Positions 31,599-40,447 of a stretch of 64,000 nt of DNA are shown in pieces. The notes beneath the pieces are model-generated. The model worked only from the letters and a program-made list of their open reading frames with translations, was not told the origin of the DNA and ran no database searches. The DNA is from Nitrospirota bacterium (GTDB taxonomy: Bacteria > Nitrospirota > Nitrospiria > Nitrospirales > Nitrospiraceae). The translations under genes and the position numbers were made by a program. The DNA lies in the NCBI GenBank assembly GCA_016219645.1, contig JACRLR010000020.1:169147-233146 (forward strand). Direction: 5' to 3'. Each line of letters starts with the position of its first letter. Within the stretch, counting starts at the first letter, position 1.

Positions 31599-32674
31599 GA
31601 GAGGACCTCAGCCAACGATTGACGAATCTGCCGCACTTCTTCGTCTGCTAGATCGGGATAGAGCGGAATCGACAGGACCGTCCGATCCGCCTCGTCACTG
31701 TTGGGGAAACCGGATTGATCCAGATACCGGTGGAGTGGCCGAAAGACCGGCTTGCGGCAGGAAACCCCCTGCTGTTCCAAGGTTCTGATGAGCCCATGCA
31801 GTGCGTCAGGGTCGGTCTTGAAGTGCGGAATTCTAACTGTAAACCGATAGTAGCCATGCGTCCTGCCCGGAGGCACGCTCGGCATGAAGAGAGCTTTACC
31901 GGACAGGGCTTCCCGATAGGTGGCCGCGAGGACACATCGTCGTTCCTGAAAGGACTCGAATCGTCCCAACTGGGAAAGTCCGAGCGCTGCTTGCAAATCT
32001 GTCAGCTTCAGGTTGAACGACGAAGGATCCAACTTCGTTGCCCCATCATATTCACGCAATGATCTGACTCGATCGAGCAACGCGCAGTCATTCGAAAGCA
32101 CCATCCCTCCCTCACCTGCGCACAATAGCTTCGTCGCATAGAAAGAACAGACGGTGAGCCGCCCGACTGTGCCGACCGGCCGGCCGGATTCCGTCACCCC
32201 TAATGTCTGGGCACAGTCTTCAATCAACGGAACCCCCAGCCGCTCAAATGCCGTCAGGTCAGCCGGGAGACCGAACAGATGCGGAACAATGATCGCGCGA
32301 GTCTTACTGGTCACAGCCCGGCCGGCCGCAACCGGATCGATGTTGAACGTCTGCAGGTCGATGTCGACGAGCCTGGCCTCTGCCCCGACCCGTTGGGTCG
32401 CCAGCCATGGAGCCGAACAGACATAACTCGGCATAATGACTTCGTCACAGGGACCAATCCTGAGTGCCCGCAGAGCCAGCTCAAGCGCTGCAGTCCCTGA
32501 GCTGACCGCCACCCCGCCCTGCAGACCGAGGAATCCCGCCATCGCTTGTTCGAATCTCTCGACATAGGGCCCTTGGGCAACCTGCCCTGAACGCAATACC
32601 TCGGCCGTCGCTCGCAGATCTTCCTCGTCGATCGAAGGTCGCGAATGGGGAATCGTAGTTGCCACAGTCGTCAT
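31595..32674 (-). CDS. DegT/DnrJ/EryC1/StrS-family aminotransferase
   Basis: A PLP enzyme that transaminates nucleotide-linked keto sugars, giving amino sugars for surface glycans. Motifs: IPHSRPSIDEEDLRATAEVL at the N-terminus, SSGTAALELALRAL, PLIEDCAQTLG and VCSFYATKLLCAGEGGMVLS, in which the Lys binds PLP. Length is 359 residues. Its stop overlaps wecA by 4 bp and its start overlaps the PIG-L gene stop by 4 bp, so the three genes are coupled. Substrate is unknown. Confidence 0.88.
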   Translation of the reverse strand: MTTVATTIPHSRPSIDEEDLRATAEVLRSGQVAQGPYVERFEQAMAGFLGLQGGVAVSSGTAALELALRALRIGPCDEVIMPSYVCSAPWLATQRVGAEARLVDIDLQTFNIDPVAAGRAVTSKTRAIIVPHLFGLPADLTAFERLGVPLIEDCAQTLGVTESGRPVGTVGRLTVCSFYATKLLCAGEGGMVLSNDCALLDRVRSLREYDGATKLDPSSFNLKLTDLQAALGLSQLGRFESFQERRCVLAATYREALSGKALFMPSVPPGRTHGYYRFTVRIPHFKTDPDALHGLIRTLEQQGVSCRKPVFRPLHRYLDQSGFPNSDEADRTVLSIPLYPDLADEEVRQIRQSLAEVLS

Positions 32675-33318
32675 ATGCCGATATTAATAAACAATCGAAG
32701 GGGAACAAAGCCTTCTGCATTTTTCACCCGGCCCTGGATGCCGCGAAAATGGGCCCCGGCCCGGATGACGTCTACGATACTTAGCCCCTCGATGTTGGTC
32801 TTTTTCACCTGCGAGGCGTGGGCCTCGATCGATTTGACCTTCTCTTCAAGCACCTGATCGATATCGACAAAGACAGTCGGTGAGAAGTTCTGAGTCGTCG
32901 GCCCCTCATAGAACAACACGTTTTGCGTATAGCGAGTCGCTGTGATCGTACTCATTGCCAGATGCCGATGGTCCTGATGGGTATCGTCGTGGAAATGCGA
33001 AAAGATGAAGTGCGGCTGCACTTCCTTCACCACCTGTTCGATCTCCTGAATCAATTCGCGTCCCATCGGAACAGCTGTGTCCTCATATCCACCCCAGAAA
33101 ATTCTCTCGACTCGGAGTTGTTTTGCCGATTGCTCCTGCTCCCACTTGCGGACATCGCTCGAGCCACCCTTATCACCGGCCGTCATCACCATGAGAAAGA
33201 TGCGATGCCCCTTTTGCGCATACTTGAGCAAGGTCCCGCCACACCCGGCTTCGATATCGTCCGGATGCGCGCCAATGGCCAGGATCCGCATCGGCACTCT
33301 GCGTTCAGTCGCCATCAT
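32671..33318 (-). CDS. PIG-L/LmbE-family deacetylase
   Basis: A zinc-dependent N-deacetylase that acts on N-acetyl sugars. The metal motif AIGAHPDDIEAGCGG is near the N-terminus and the second metal cluster is HFHDDTHQDHRH (about residue 115). Length is 215 residues. Two adjacent ATGs follow a GAGGGGGG stretch; either may be used. It overlaps the aminotransferase start by 4 bp. Within this locus it may deacetylate an amino sugar of the exopolysaccharide or of a lipid-linked intermediate. Confidence 0.88.
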   Translation of the reverse strand: MMATERRVPMRILAIGAHPDDIEAGCGGTLLKYAQKGHRIFLMVMTAGDKGGSSDVRKWEQEQSAKQLRVERIFWGGYEDTAVPMGRELIQEIEQVVKEVQPHFIFSHFHDDTHQDHRHLAMSTITATRYTQNVLFYEGPTTQNFSPTVFVDIDQVLEEKVKSIEAHASQVKKTNIEGLSIVDVIRAGAHFRGIQGRVKNAEGFVPLRLFINIGI

Positions 33319-33334
33319 TTCCCCCCTCGACCTT

Positions 33335-33405
33335 GTCCATTTGGTCTGTCTGGTCAGTTCCGTTCGACGAGACAGACCGAATAGACCAGACAGACCAGAT
33401 AGACC
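33335..33405. repeat. GACCAGACA-type inverted repeat
   Basis: ttggtctgtctggtc is followed, after a short spacer, by gagacagaccgaatagacca and gacagaccagatagacc, the inverse units in nonamer-like register. It fills the gap between the WbqC-like gene and the PIG-L gene, inside the operon, so it would be transcribed as a hairpin. Confidence 0.75.
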
Positions 33406-33414
33406 GCTTTAGCG

Positions 33415-34140
33415 CTACGCCGCTGTGACCATACTCTGTCCCGCCCTTGCATCGCGCAATCGAGTCAGTGCAGCAGGACCATGACAGAACAACAAATCGA
33501 TTGCCGACATGGCCGGCATGAACGGATCGTAGACTTGCTGATAGACCGGGTGTTGGAACCGTTGAATCTCCAACCGCACCCCAGACGATTCAAACCGCAC
33601 GCGGTCCAGATAGTGCTCCCCGCCAGGGCCGGACAGATAATCTGTCGCGCCAACGGCATGGCAGAGATCGATCAACCGGTCGGTCGGCCCTTCCCGTACC
33701 TCCCATTCCGATGCGCAGCGAACAGGCGTCGTAATGCCAAAAGCCCTGAGCAGCCAACGAATCACCGCCATATTCAGATCGTGCAACCGTTCCCATGGTG
33801 TTTCATAGAGGCTGTGTAACTCGGGCAGATACCGATCGCGGAATGGCGCCCGCGCATAGTGCATCTCGATGGCGCGGAGATGCTGGCTACGCCAGGTCAC
33901 AGCCTGATTGATCCGAACTTCTTTTACCAATTGTCCAAAGTGATGGAGGACCGGCACGGTGATCCATTGGCAGCCGTCGGCGGTTCTGATCCGATTGCGA
34001 TTTTGCCACTCGTTTTTCTTGAACTGCACAGAATCCAATGCGATAAAAAGATCCGCTTGATCGATCTTATCCAGATACCCAAGCCAAGGCAAAAACTGTG
34101 GTTGATGAATCGTGACACGCATGCGCGAGCTTTCAGCCAT
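33415..34140 (-). CDS. WbqC-like family protein
   Basis: A soluble protein of the WbqC family, found in O-antigen and capsule loci. The reaction is not established, though acyl- or amino-sugar modification has been proposed. The family N-terminus is IHQPQFLPWLGYLDKIDQAD, followed by LDSVQFKKNEWQNRNRIR and ITVPVL. The C-terminal half has GATDYLSGPGGEHYLD and FQHPVYQQVYDPFMPAMSAI. The ATG at 34138-34140 overlaps the preceding stop as TGATG. However, the first six codons (MAESSR) are read from a repeat, and ATG 34120-34122 gives the conserved start MRVTIHQPQ. Confidence 0.85.
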   Translation of the reverse strand: MAESSRMRVTIHQPQFLPWLGYLDKIDQADLFIALDSVQFKKNEWQNRNRIRTADGCQWITVPVLHHFGQLVKEVRINQAVTWRSQHLRAIEMHYARAPFRDRYLPELHSLYETPWERLHDLNMAVIRWLLRAFGITTPVRCASEWEVREGPTDRLIDLCHAVGATDYLSGPGGEHYLDRVRFESSGVRLEIQRFQHPVYQQVYDPFMPAMSAIDLLFCHGPAALTRLRDARAGQSMVTAA

Positions 34141-34213
34141 CAGCTGTCAGGTTTCAGTTTCGGAGTTGACATTTTTCCTGAGCTGAGCGCCGACGGCTGA
34201 GAGCTGACAGCGA
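34127..34213. repeat. CAGCTGTCAG-type inverted repeat across a gene junction
   Basis: The plus strand reads ctttcagccatcagctgtca and ggtttcag, then after about 25 bp gagctgagcgccgacggctg and agagctgacagcg, the inverse units. It overlaps the last 20 or so codons of the PHP gene and the first codons of the WbqC-like gene. The tail SSQPSALSSGKMSTPKLKPD of the PHP protein is thus repeat-encoded. Confidence 0.65.
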
Positions 34214-35735
34214 TCGTTTCAAGAATCGGCCCCACGACAATCGGATTACTCAACAGTTCGCCGCTACCTGTGACCTCCACCCTGTAGGTCATCGATTCTG
34301 CCGTCGGAACCCCGTCGTCGAGCCAGTCGACGTGAAACGGTGTTTCCCCTGTCCAGTGAGCCACCACTTGGCCGGAACGAATCACCCGCACCTTCACAGG
34401 GTGGCGCCCGCCGTCGCGCGCCTTGATAGAGAGGAGGACCGTGAGATCCCTTGCTGCGCCAGGGTCGAGCCTGTCACCGATCGATGCAGACTTGGCCCCA
34501 CCCTGAGAGACCACCCGGAATTCATCCAGTCGCAGCTGGACATGATGATGGCTATCTCCCACCGCATAGGAATGACCGGATTGAAGCGCCTCCAGCACAC
34601 CAACCTTCGTCCGTTCTTTGACCCAGAGCGATGTGACAAGACGATGCAGATCTTTATCGGCATCGTTCAATCCATGAAGCGCCAGTTCTCCAATGAGTAC
34701 CGGGGCTGGTCGCTGCTCAACCATAGACACGTGCAGCAAACGGTCCCACAGTTCACCGGGATTGATGCTCGTTCTTCCTTCCTGATAGAGCCCGCCGAAA
34801 CCTGTGTACCCTGTCGTCATCAGCATCGCCTCGGGGTGCGGCTCTGTCTTGATTCTGACAGTTCCCAGCAGCCCGGCATCAATTTCATGAAAATCACGCG
34901 CTTCTGCCAACGACCAAAAGACAAGCCCGCCCTTCTCCTTTACATCATCGATGAGGGCCTGGTAGGGTCGATACCCCAGCTGGTCGTCGTACGAGCTGAA
35001 TGCCGACTGACTCAGCGGCCAAGCATTCGCCACCAGTGCCACCGCCAAGACAACCAGCACACAGGCGACAGACCGTCGGAGGGATCGTCGATCGGAAGCA
35101 GGCCGGCGCGGCCTCCACAGCAAGAGAGCAGGAACAACCAATAAGATTGGCGCCCCATTGACTGCCCCGCGCCAATCCAACGTATAGGACCCAGGGTTCC
35201 CACTCGCAGGTAGAGAACGATAGTCTTCCGGCTTGGTCAGCCCGAACACCAGCAGATTGCGTTGGGCGTTGTGCATCATCAAGTTCCGTTCTACCAACGA
35301 CCCGGTCCAGTAGTAATAGGGAGCGACTTCGACGCCAGGGAGGATGATCAGCTTCGGATGGCGGCTTTGCGCTGCCGCGATTTCATTCAGATACCGTTCA
35401 ATGCCATATTCCAGCACCGAGGGAAAACGAACCTGTCGTTTCAAGATGCCACGCAACGGCCAGAGTCCATACTCATAACGGAGAGAGAAGTTATCGGTCA
35501 AAATCAGCACATCCAGGCCAAGCTGCTCCGCCCGCTGGGCCAATGCTTCAATGGTCAATTCACCGGTGCTGGCAGTGCTATGGACGTGGATCGTGGCCAG
35601 CAGTTGCTCACGATGATCCGGCCCCTGCGCTTGTGCAATCGAGCCAGCCAGGCATGACAACACCAACATGCATACCTGGATCAGTCGCCGCTTCCATCCC
35701 ATCTGCCCGCCCATCTGCCAGTCTCGCTTATGCAT
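34140..35735 (-). CDS. PHP-domain protein with membrane segments
   Basis: After a signal or anchor segment (RLIQVCMLVLSCLAGSIAQA), the protein has a PHP metal motif LATIHVHSTASTGELTIEAL, followed by LDVLILTDNF and IILPGVEVAPYYY. The PHP part is split: two hydrophobic helices (GAPILLVVPALLLW and ACVLVVLAVALVANAW) lie near the middle, and PHP-like sequence resumes with DVKEKGGLVFWSLAEARDFH. The C-terminal 120 residues look like a beta-sandwich. The extracytoplasmic location and position suggest a phosphoesterase or glycan-processing role, without proof. The start at 35735 overlaps the preceding GT stop by 8 bp; a later ATG (MGWKRRL) is possible. The C-terminal tail comes from a repeat. Confidence 0.75.
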   Translation of the reverse strand: MHKRDWQMGGQMGWKRRLIQVCMLVLSCLAGSIAQAQGPDHREQLLATIHVHSTASTGELTIEALAQRAEQLGLDVLILTDNFSLRYEYGLWPLRGILKRQVRFPSVLEYGIERYLNEIAAAQSRHPKLIILPGVEVAPYYYWTGSLVERNLMMHNAQRNLLVFGLTKPEDYRSLPASGNPGSYTLDWRGAVNGAPILLVVPALLLWRPRRPASDRRSLRRSVACVLVVLAVALVANAWPLSQSAFSSYDDQLGYRPYQALIDDVKEKGGLVFWSLAEARDFHEIDAGLLGTVRIKTEPHPEAMLMTTGYTGFGGLYQEGRTSINPGELWDRLLHVSMVEQRPAPVLIGELALHGLNDADKDLHRLVTSLWVKERTKVGVLEALQSGHSYAVGDSHHHVQLRLDEFRVVSQGGAKSASIGDRLDPGAARDLTVLLSIKARDGGRHPVKVRVIRSGQVVAHWTGETPFHVDWLDDGVPTAESMTYRVEVTGSGELLSNPIVVGPILETIAVSSQPSALSSGKMSTPKLKPDS

Positions 35736-36918
35736 GAGCAGTGAGTGCCTCTGCAAAAATCGATTCGATTGCGTCGACCATTGAGACCGCCCCATAGCGG
35801 CTGTCCACGCTGCGGCTTGCTGCGGCTCCTAACTGAGCAGCCCATTCCGGCTGGTCGAGCAGCCGACGCAACGCCGCTGCCAAGGCGCCGGCATCGCCTG
35901 GAGGAACCAGTAAGCCTGTCAGCTCGTGGCGCACGACGGCTGGAATACCGCCGACGCGGGAGGCAATCACCGGAAGTCCCGCTGCCATCGCTTCGATGAG
36001 CGCACGCCCCATCCCTTCGTTGAGCGAAGGCAAGACGAATAGATCCATGCCGGAAAGACAGGCCTCGACATCCTCCCTGTGACCCAACAGATGCATGGCA
36101 TTGCTGAGACCGGCCGACCCCGCTTGCTGCACAAGTACCTCATGCCGATCTCCGCTCCCGACGATCACCAGATGGAGGGCAGGAAAGTCTCGCTTCAACT
36201 TAGCAATTGCCTCGATCAGGTATGCATGACCCTTTATGTCCGTCAGCCACCCGACCGATCCGACAACCAGTGCGTCCGGTGGACAGCCAAACCAATCAGG
36301 CTGTTGTTTGCCATGAATTCTCGCCCTTCTGAACCGTTCACGATCAATGCCGCTGGGCACCACAGCGAACTGGTCGGACCGGCCGACGGAACGATCGAGA
36401 TGATCCTGCCGTTCCGCCTCTGTCAGAGCGATCAGCCGATGGGTGATTCTACTCAGCACTCGTTCAATCTGGAGAAACAACCACGATTGGAATGGGCCGA
36501 AGTGTCCGTAGAACACATGGCCGTGCGGCGTATGCACCACCACAGGCACCTTGGCAATCCAAGCCGCAATACGACCAAGGACACCAGCTTTCGATGTGTG
36601 GGTATGGACCACTGAGGGGCGTTCACGGCGGAAGAGCCGGATGAGCGTCCCCAAGGTCCTCATATCGTCAAGCAGCGAAATAGACCGAACCATTGTTGGA
36701 ATCACCACCGATTGGATCCCCTCTTTCTCCAACAGACGCACATTTTCCTCTGTCGCCCCTTGGCCTCCCTGGGCATCCCAGCGGCCGGGAAGGCCCATGA
36801 CAACAAGGGGCCTAAAACGTTCTCGATCGTGACCGAGTGCGGTCAACATCGTGTTCTGGGCCGATCCTCCATGGTCTAACCGCGTGATGACATGAATAAC
36901 TGTTTTGGGAGGCATCAC
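35728..36918 (-). CDS. GT4-family glycosyltransferase
   Basis: A GT-B retaining glycosyltransferase, cytoplasmic or membrane-associated. The N-terminus VIHVITRLDHGGSAQNTML and VHTHTSKAGVLGRIAAW are typical of the EpsF/WcaL-like group. The nucleotide-sugar site shows VGSVGWLTDIKGHAYLIEA and the E-x7-E motif SLNEGMGRALIEAMAAGLPV. Length is 396 residues. The second enzyme of a GT4 pair, it follows the gene ending at 36953 by 34 bp. Acceptor and donor sugars cannot be read. Confidence 0.88.
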   Translation of the reverse strand: MMPPKTVIHVITRLDHGGSAQNTMLTALGHDRERFRPLVVMGLPGRWDAQGGQGATEENVRLLEKEGIQSVVIPTMVRSISLLDDMRTLGTLIRLFRRERPSVVHTHTSKAGVLGRIAAWIAKVPVVVHTPHGHVFYGHFGPFQSWLFLQIERVLSRITHRLIALTEAERQDHLDRSVGRSDQFAVVPSGIDRERFRRARIHGKQQPDWFGCPPDALVVGSVGWLTDIKGHAYLIEAIAKLKRDFPALHLVIVGSGDRHEVLVQQAGSAGLSNAMHLLGHREDVEACLSGMDLFVLPSLNEGMGRALIEAMAAGLPVIASRVGGIPAVVRHELTGLLVPPGDAGALAAALRRLLDQPEWAAQLGAAASRSVDSRYGAVSMVDAIESIFAEALTAHA

Positions 36919-36952
36919 GCGCTACCCTTTGAAGAATGATTCACAGAGCTCC

Positions 36953-38182
36953 CTATGCAGCCAACGCCTGAACCGGCAGGCCTTCCTGAAATACTCCTTC
37001 GAGTTCACGGCAATGTTGTCTCCAGTTGTAGCAATCTGTTACCAGCCGTCGGCCAGCTTCGCCCAGGCGACGCCGCCAATCCGGATCCTGCGCAAAGCGA
37101 TCGAGGATGTGCTCAAGACTTCTGGCAAGGGCGGCCCCATCTGTCCCCTCTGCGAGCAGCAACGGATCCAGCCGGTTGATGATCTCCGGCAACGCACCGA
37201 TCGGCGTCGCCATTACTGGAGCCCCACAGGCCATCGCCTCGACAGTCACCAGGCCGAACCCTTCCAATTGCCTTGTTGGAATCACCACGAGATCCGCAGC
37301 TTGATAATATCTTGTGAGGTCCTGCTCGGGAACGAAACCGATCAATTGGACGGAGCCCCCGAGTTGGTACCTGTAGATCAGGTCTTGGAGCTTGCCCCGG
37401 AGTTGACCTTCCCCACCAATCAGCACCAACAGTCCCTTGTTCCTCTCGCCAAGCCGTGCGATGGCTTCGATAAAATGCTCCAAGCCCATCCGGGGCACCA
37501 GGTTGCGGACGGTGAAGAGAACGGTCCGGTCCTCTGGAAGCTTGAGCGAGGCCCGCACGGCGGCTCGGTCAAGCGGAGGGTGAAAGGCCTGTTCATCGAC
37601 GGCACCAGGAATCAAGCAGAGCTTCTGTTCAGGAATGTGATGAAACTCCACTACACGATCCCACATGAAGCGGCTGAGTACGATGACCCGCTCGCACCGG
37701 CTCATGACCAGCCGTTCGATACGACGCCGCGCCATCCCGTTCAACTTCCAGCGAAGCTGCCTCGCACCAGAGGAACCTGGCTTGACCCGCGTCATATACT
37801 CCTCATGGGCAAGCGACAAACACATGTAGAACCAATGAGAGACCTGTTCTCTCCGTCGCAGCAACGGTCCCAATCCCGCCAGGGACTGATGGATCAGCCC
37901 CACATCGAGCCGTTGGCCCCGACAGGACCGGTCAAACGCCTCGACCGATTGATCGAGCGTGGAGGATACAAATGCCAACTCGTTCGTGCGGGACACCAGG
38001 TACCGGTGTTCCTCCACAGCCTCAACTGTCATCATTGTCCGTTCATCGCCTGGGACCGATCTCGTAACGACGCGGACCTGATGGCCTGACCTGCCGAGGC
38101 CCAGGGCCTGCTCTCGCAGGACACGCTCTGCCCCGCCGATCACTCGGTCAATCGACACTTCTGAAAACATGGCCATGTTCAT
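36953..38182 (-). CDS. GT4-family glycosyltransferase
   Basis: A retaining GT-B enzyme. The start at 38182 gives MNMAMFSEVSIDRVIGGAER, with AAGGA upstream; the frame is open to 38239. Motifs: VIGGAERVLREQALGLGRSG at the acceptor side, LFTVRNLVPRMGLEHFIEAI at the sugar-nucleotide fold and the E-x7-E in LEGFGLVTVEAMACGAPVMA. Length is 409 residues. Downstream is a second GT4 gene; upstream is the repetitive element B and asnB, so the element interrupts the operon here. Confidence 0.88.
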   Translation of the reverse strand: MNMAMFSEVSIDRVIGGAERVLREQALGLGRSGHQVRVVTRSVPGDERTMMTVEAVEEHRYLVSRTNELAFVSSTLDQSVEAFDRSCRGQRLDVGLIHQSLAGLGPLLRRREQVSHWFYMCLSLAHEEYMTRVKPGSSGARQLRWKLNGMARRRIERLVMSRCERVIVLSRFMWDRVVEFHHIPEQKLCLIPGAVDEQAFHPPLDRAAVRASLKLPEDRTVLFTVRNLVPRMGLEHFIEAIARLGERNKGLLVLIGGEGQLRGKLQDLIYRYQLGGSVQLIGFVPEQDLTRYYQAADLVVIPTRQLEGFGLVTVEAMACGAPVMATPIGALPEIINRLDPLLLAEGTDGAALARSLEHILDRFAQDPDWRRRLGEAGRRLVTDCYNWRQHCRELEGVFQEGLPVQALAA

Positions 38183-38204
38183 CGCCGGCTGTTCCTTCTG
38201 AGAC

Positions 38205-38228
38205 CTAGCAGTCTGTGGAAAAACTCGG
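38205..38228. repeat. Isolated left-end-like copy of the CAGGATGCT element
   Basis: ctagcagtctgtggaaaaac followed by tcgg resembles the inverted end (ctagcag-atgctgaaaaa) of elements A and B with a few changes. It lies between element B and the GT4 gene start, so two elements or remnants may be nested here. Confidence 0.4.
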
Positions 38229-38284
38229 TTTATACACAAAACACTGTGAGAACGCGTTCACGTGGAACTGACGTTCAAGTAGTA

Positions 38285-38545
38285 CAGGATGCTCAAAAAG
38301 GCCACTGGTCTCACCCGCCCTGCCCCGGCGCGCCGAGACGCGCCGCTCCACAGGCAAGGCCGCAGCGAGCGACCAAAGATAGTTCTTCCAAGCTCGCTCG
38401 TTTACGGTATCCAAAGGATGACCCGGATGAGTCCCCCACTGCGCGCGTCGAACGAGCACATTCCTATCGTGCGCGTTCCGCGAGCACAGGGGACTCACCG
38501 GGCCATCCCCCCCCCTGCTGGCGGTCTTTTTCAGCATACTGCTAG
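38285..38545. mobile_element. 261-bp palindromic element, copy B
   Basis: It begins CAGGATGCTCAAAAAGGCC and ends TTTTTCAGCATACTGCTAG. The inner stem is GGATGACCCGGATGAGTCCC with GGGGACTCACCGGGCCATCC, different in sequence from copy A but still nearly fully paired. The core again has ACTGCGCGCGTC-AACGAG and GCGCGTT-GCGAGCA. Extra sequence on the left side (38304-38410) contains aggccgcagcgagcga, also in copy A. The closing CTAG of the element contains the TAG stop of asnB (38542-38544). Confidence 0.7.
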
Positions 38546-40437
38546 TAAGCCTGTTGCCGTTGCCACAATTCTAATACGGCCAGTGCGTAGATCTGATCCG
38601 CATGGTTCCGTCTCCCAGAATCATGCTCGCGAAGCAGATTCTGGACATAGGCAGGTTTGACATACCCTCGCCGCCTGATCACGGACTCTGACAGAAGGTC
38701 TGCGACCATCGGTTTCAAGTCCTGCCTGAGCCATCGGGCCAATGGAATATGAAACCCCATCTTAGGCCCCTCAAGTACCGCTGGCGGGAGCAGTCCCTCC
38801 AGAGAACTCTTCAAGAATGACTTGAGCTTCCACCCATTAAGATGCTGTGTTGATGGAATACTTTTAGCAAGCCCAATAAGAAAGTGGTCGCAAAACGGCA
38901 CACGCAGTTCGAGTGAATGCTTCATGCTGATCCGATCCCCCATCCGCAGCAGGTCGTCAGGAAGATAGGTCTGCATATCCAGTCCCATCACGCGATCCAC
39001 TGGATCGTCTGATGGCCAGGTCTTCAAGAGATGTTCACGCATTGCATGGCGATCGATCACCGCACAGGCCGCCAGCAGATCGGGCGTCAATGCGGAGCGG
39101 GCTCTCTCCTCAGATAGAAAGGACGTCCACATTAGATACTGCTGTTCGATCGAACGGTGGCTATCTCGCAGGAACCGCTTGGCACGACCGGCATAATCTC
39201 GTCCGCCGACCCCCTCCCGCATCGCGCCTGCTGCCATAGAGGCAACCGCTGAGCGGAGGGCCGAGGGAACTTGGCCATAGAGCGACGCGGTCTTTATCCC
39301 GAGATATCTCGGATAGCCGCCAAAGAACTCGTCTCCACCGATGCCTGACAACGCCACCGTAACCGTACGCCTGGCCACTTCAGACAGCAAATACGTGGGA
39401 ATGGCGGAGGAATCGGCGAAGGGCTCCGCCATGGCCTCTACCACCTTCGGCAGCAACGATGCCGCATCCGGTTGCAGTCGGGCCTCCACATGGTCCGTCT
39501 GAAAATAGCTCGCCACCTGCCTGGCAGAGGTCAGCTCATCGAAGGACTGATCCTCCTGTGCCTCATACCCAATCGAAAAGGTCTTGATCGGGCCTGTGAT
39601 TTCACGGCGCATGAAGGCCAGAAGTGCACCGGAGTCGACTCCGCCGGACAAGAAGAGGCCCAAGGGAACGTCGCTCACGATGTGGCTCTGCACTGTGTCG
39701 CGCAGCTGCGCATGCAGATGCTCGATCATTTCCTCCTTGGTCTGCCAGATCCTGGTGATCGCGCTTTCTTGGGGTCTCCAGTATCGCTCGAATTTCACCG
39801 AGCCGTCCTGCATCAGAAGCAGCTCGCCCGGACGAAGCTCATAGATCCCTTCATAGACAGTTTCCGGCCCCGGCACGTACAGAAGCGACAGGTAGTCTGC
39901 TATCGCACCGGGACGGAGCGACGGAGTAGGGATTGCGGCCAACAGCGCTGGTAATTCCGAAGCAAACAGAACCTTCGACTCCTCCCCGAAACCAGACTGA
40001 ACCGTATAGTAGAGGGGCTTGATCCCCAATCGGTCACGAGCGAGCAAAAGGGATTGTTGCACCTGATCCCAGAGCGCGAAGGCAAACATTCCGCGTAGCC
40101 GATGGACCATCCCTTCGCCATCTTCCTCATACAGATGGACCAACACCTCCGTGTCGCATTGAGACACAAACCGATGGCCCTTGTTGATCAATTCCTCACG
40201 CAGCTCACGATAATTGTAGATCTCTCCGTTCATCACGGCACAGACTGTCGAGGTCTCATTCATCACCGGCTGTTTGCCGCCCTCAGGATCGATCACACGG
40301 AGGCGATGGATACCAAGAGCTACACCAGGCTCCCGATAACGCCCGATCTCATCCGGCCCTCGGTGAACGAGCCGGACGAGCATGCGCTCTAACAGTTCCG
40401 GCTCGCCTTGCCCGCTATGTCCGCAAATACCGCACAT
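38542..40437 (-). CDS. Glutamine-hydrolysing asparagine synthase family protein
   Basis: An AsnB-family two-domain enzyme. The start MCGICG (40437) exposes the N-terminal nucleophile Cys2 of the glutaminase domain; the SD is GAGG 8 bp upstream and the frame is open to 40515. Motifs: HRGPDEIGRY, VMNGEIYNYRELREEL, the ATP-binding loop FLSGGVDSGALLAF and SGIGGDEFFGGYPRYL. Length is 631 residues. Such genes within polysaccharide loci usually amidate a glycan or precursor carboxylate rather than make free asparagine; that role is inferred. The stop codon lies in the end of element B. Confidence 0.9.
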   Translation of the reverse strand: MCGICGHSGQGEPELLERMLVRLVHRGPDEIGRYREPGVALGIHRLRVIDPEGGKQPVMNETSTVCAVMNGEIYNYRELREELINKGHRFVSQCDTEVLVHLYEEDGEGMVHRLRGMFAFALWDQVQQSLLLARDRLGIKPLYYTVQSGFGEESKVLFASELPALLAAIPTPSLRPGAIADYLSLLYVPGPETVYEGIYELRPGELLLMQDGSVKFERYWRPQESAITRIWQTKEEMIEHLHAQLRDTVQSHIVSDVPLGLFLSGGVDSGALLAFMRREITGPIKTFSIGYEAQEDQSFDELTSARQVASYFQTDHVEARLQPDAASLLPKVVEAMAEPFADSSAIPTYLLSEVARRTVTVALSGIGGDEFFGGYPRYLGIKTASLYGQVPSALRSAVASMAAGAMREGVGGRDYAGRAKRFLRDSHRSIEQQYLMWTSFLSEERARSALTPDLLAACAVIDRHAMREHLLKTWPSDDPVDRVMGLDMQTYLPDDLLRMGDRISMKHSLELRVPFCDHFLIGLAKSIPSTQHLNGWKLKSFLKSSLEGLLPPAVLEGPKMGFHIPLARWLRQDLKPMVADLLSESVIRRRGYVKPAYVQNLLREHDSGRRNHADQIYALAVLELWQRQQAY

Positions 40438-40447
40438 CGTAGGTTCC

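Noticed and set aside
36905..38089. A 394-codon plus-strand open frame opposite the GT4 gene
   Set aside because: The minus-strand frame has clear GT4 motifs over the same DNA; the plus-strand product has no motif and is an antisense shadow of a GC-rich gene.
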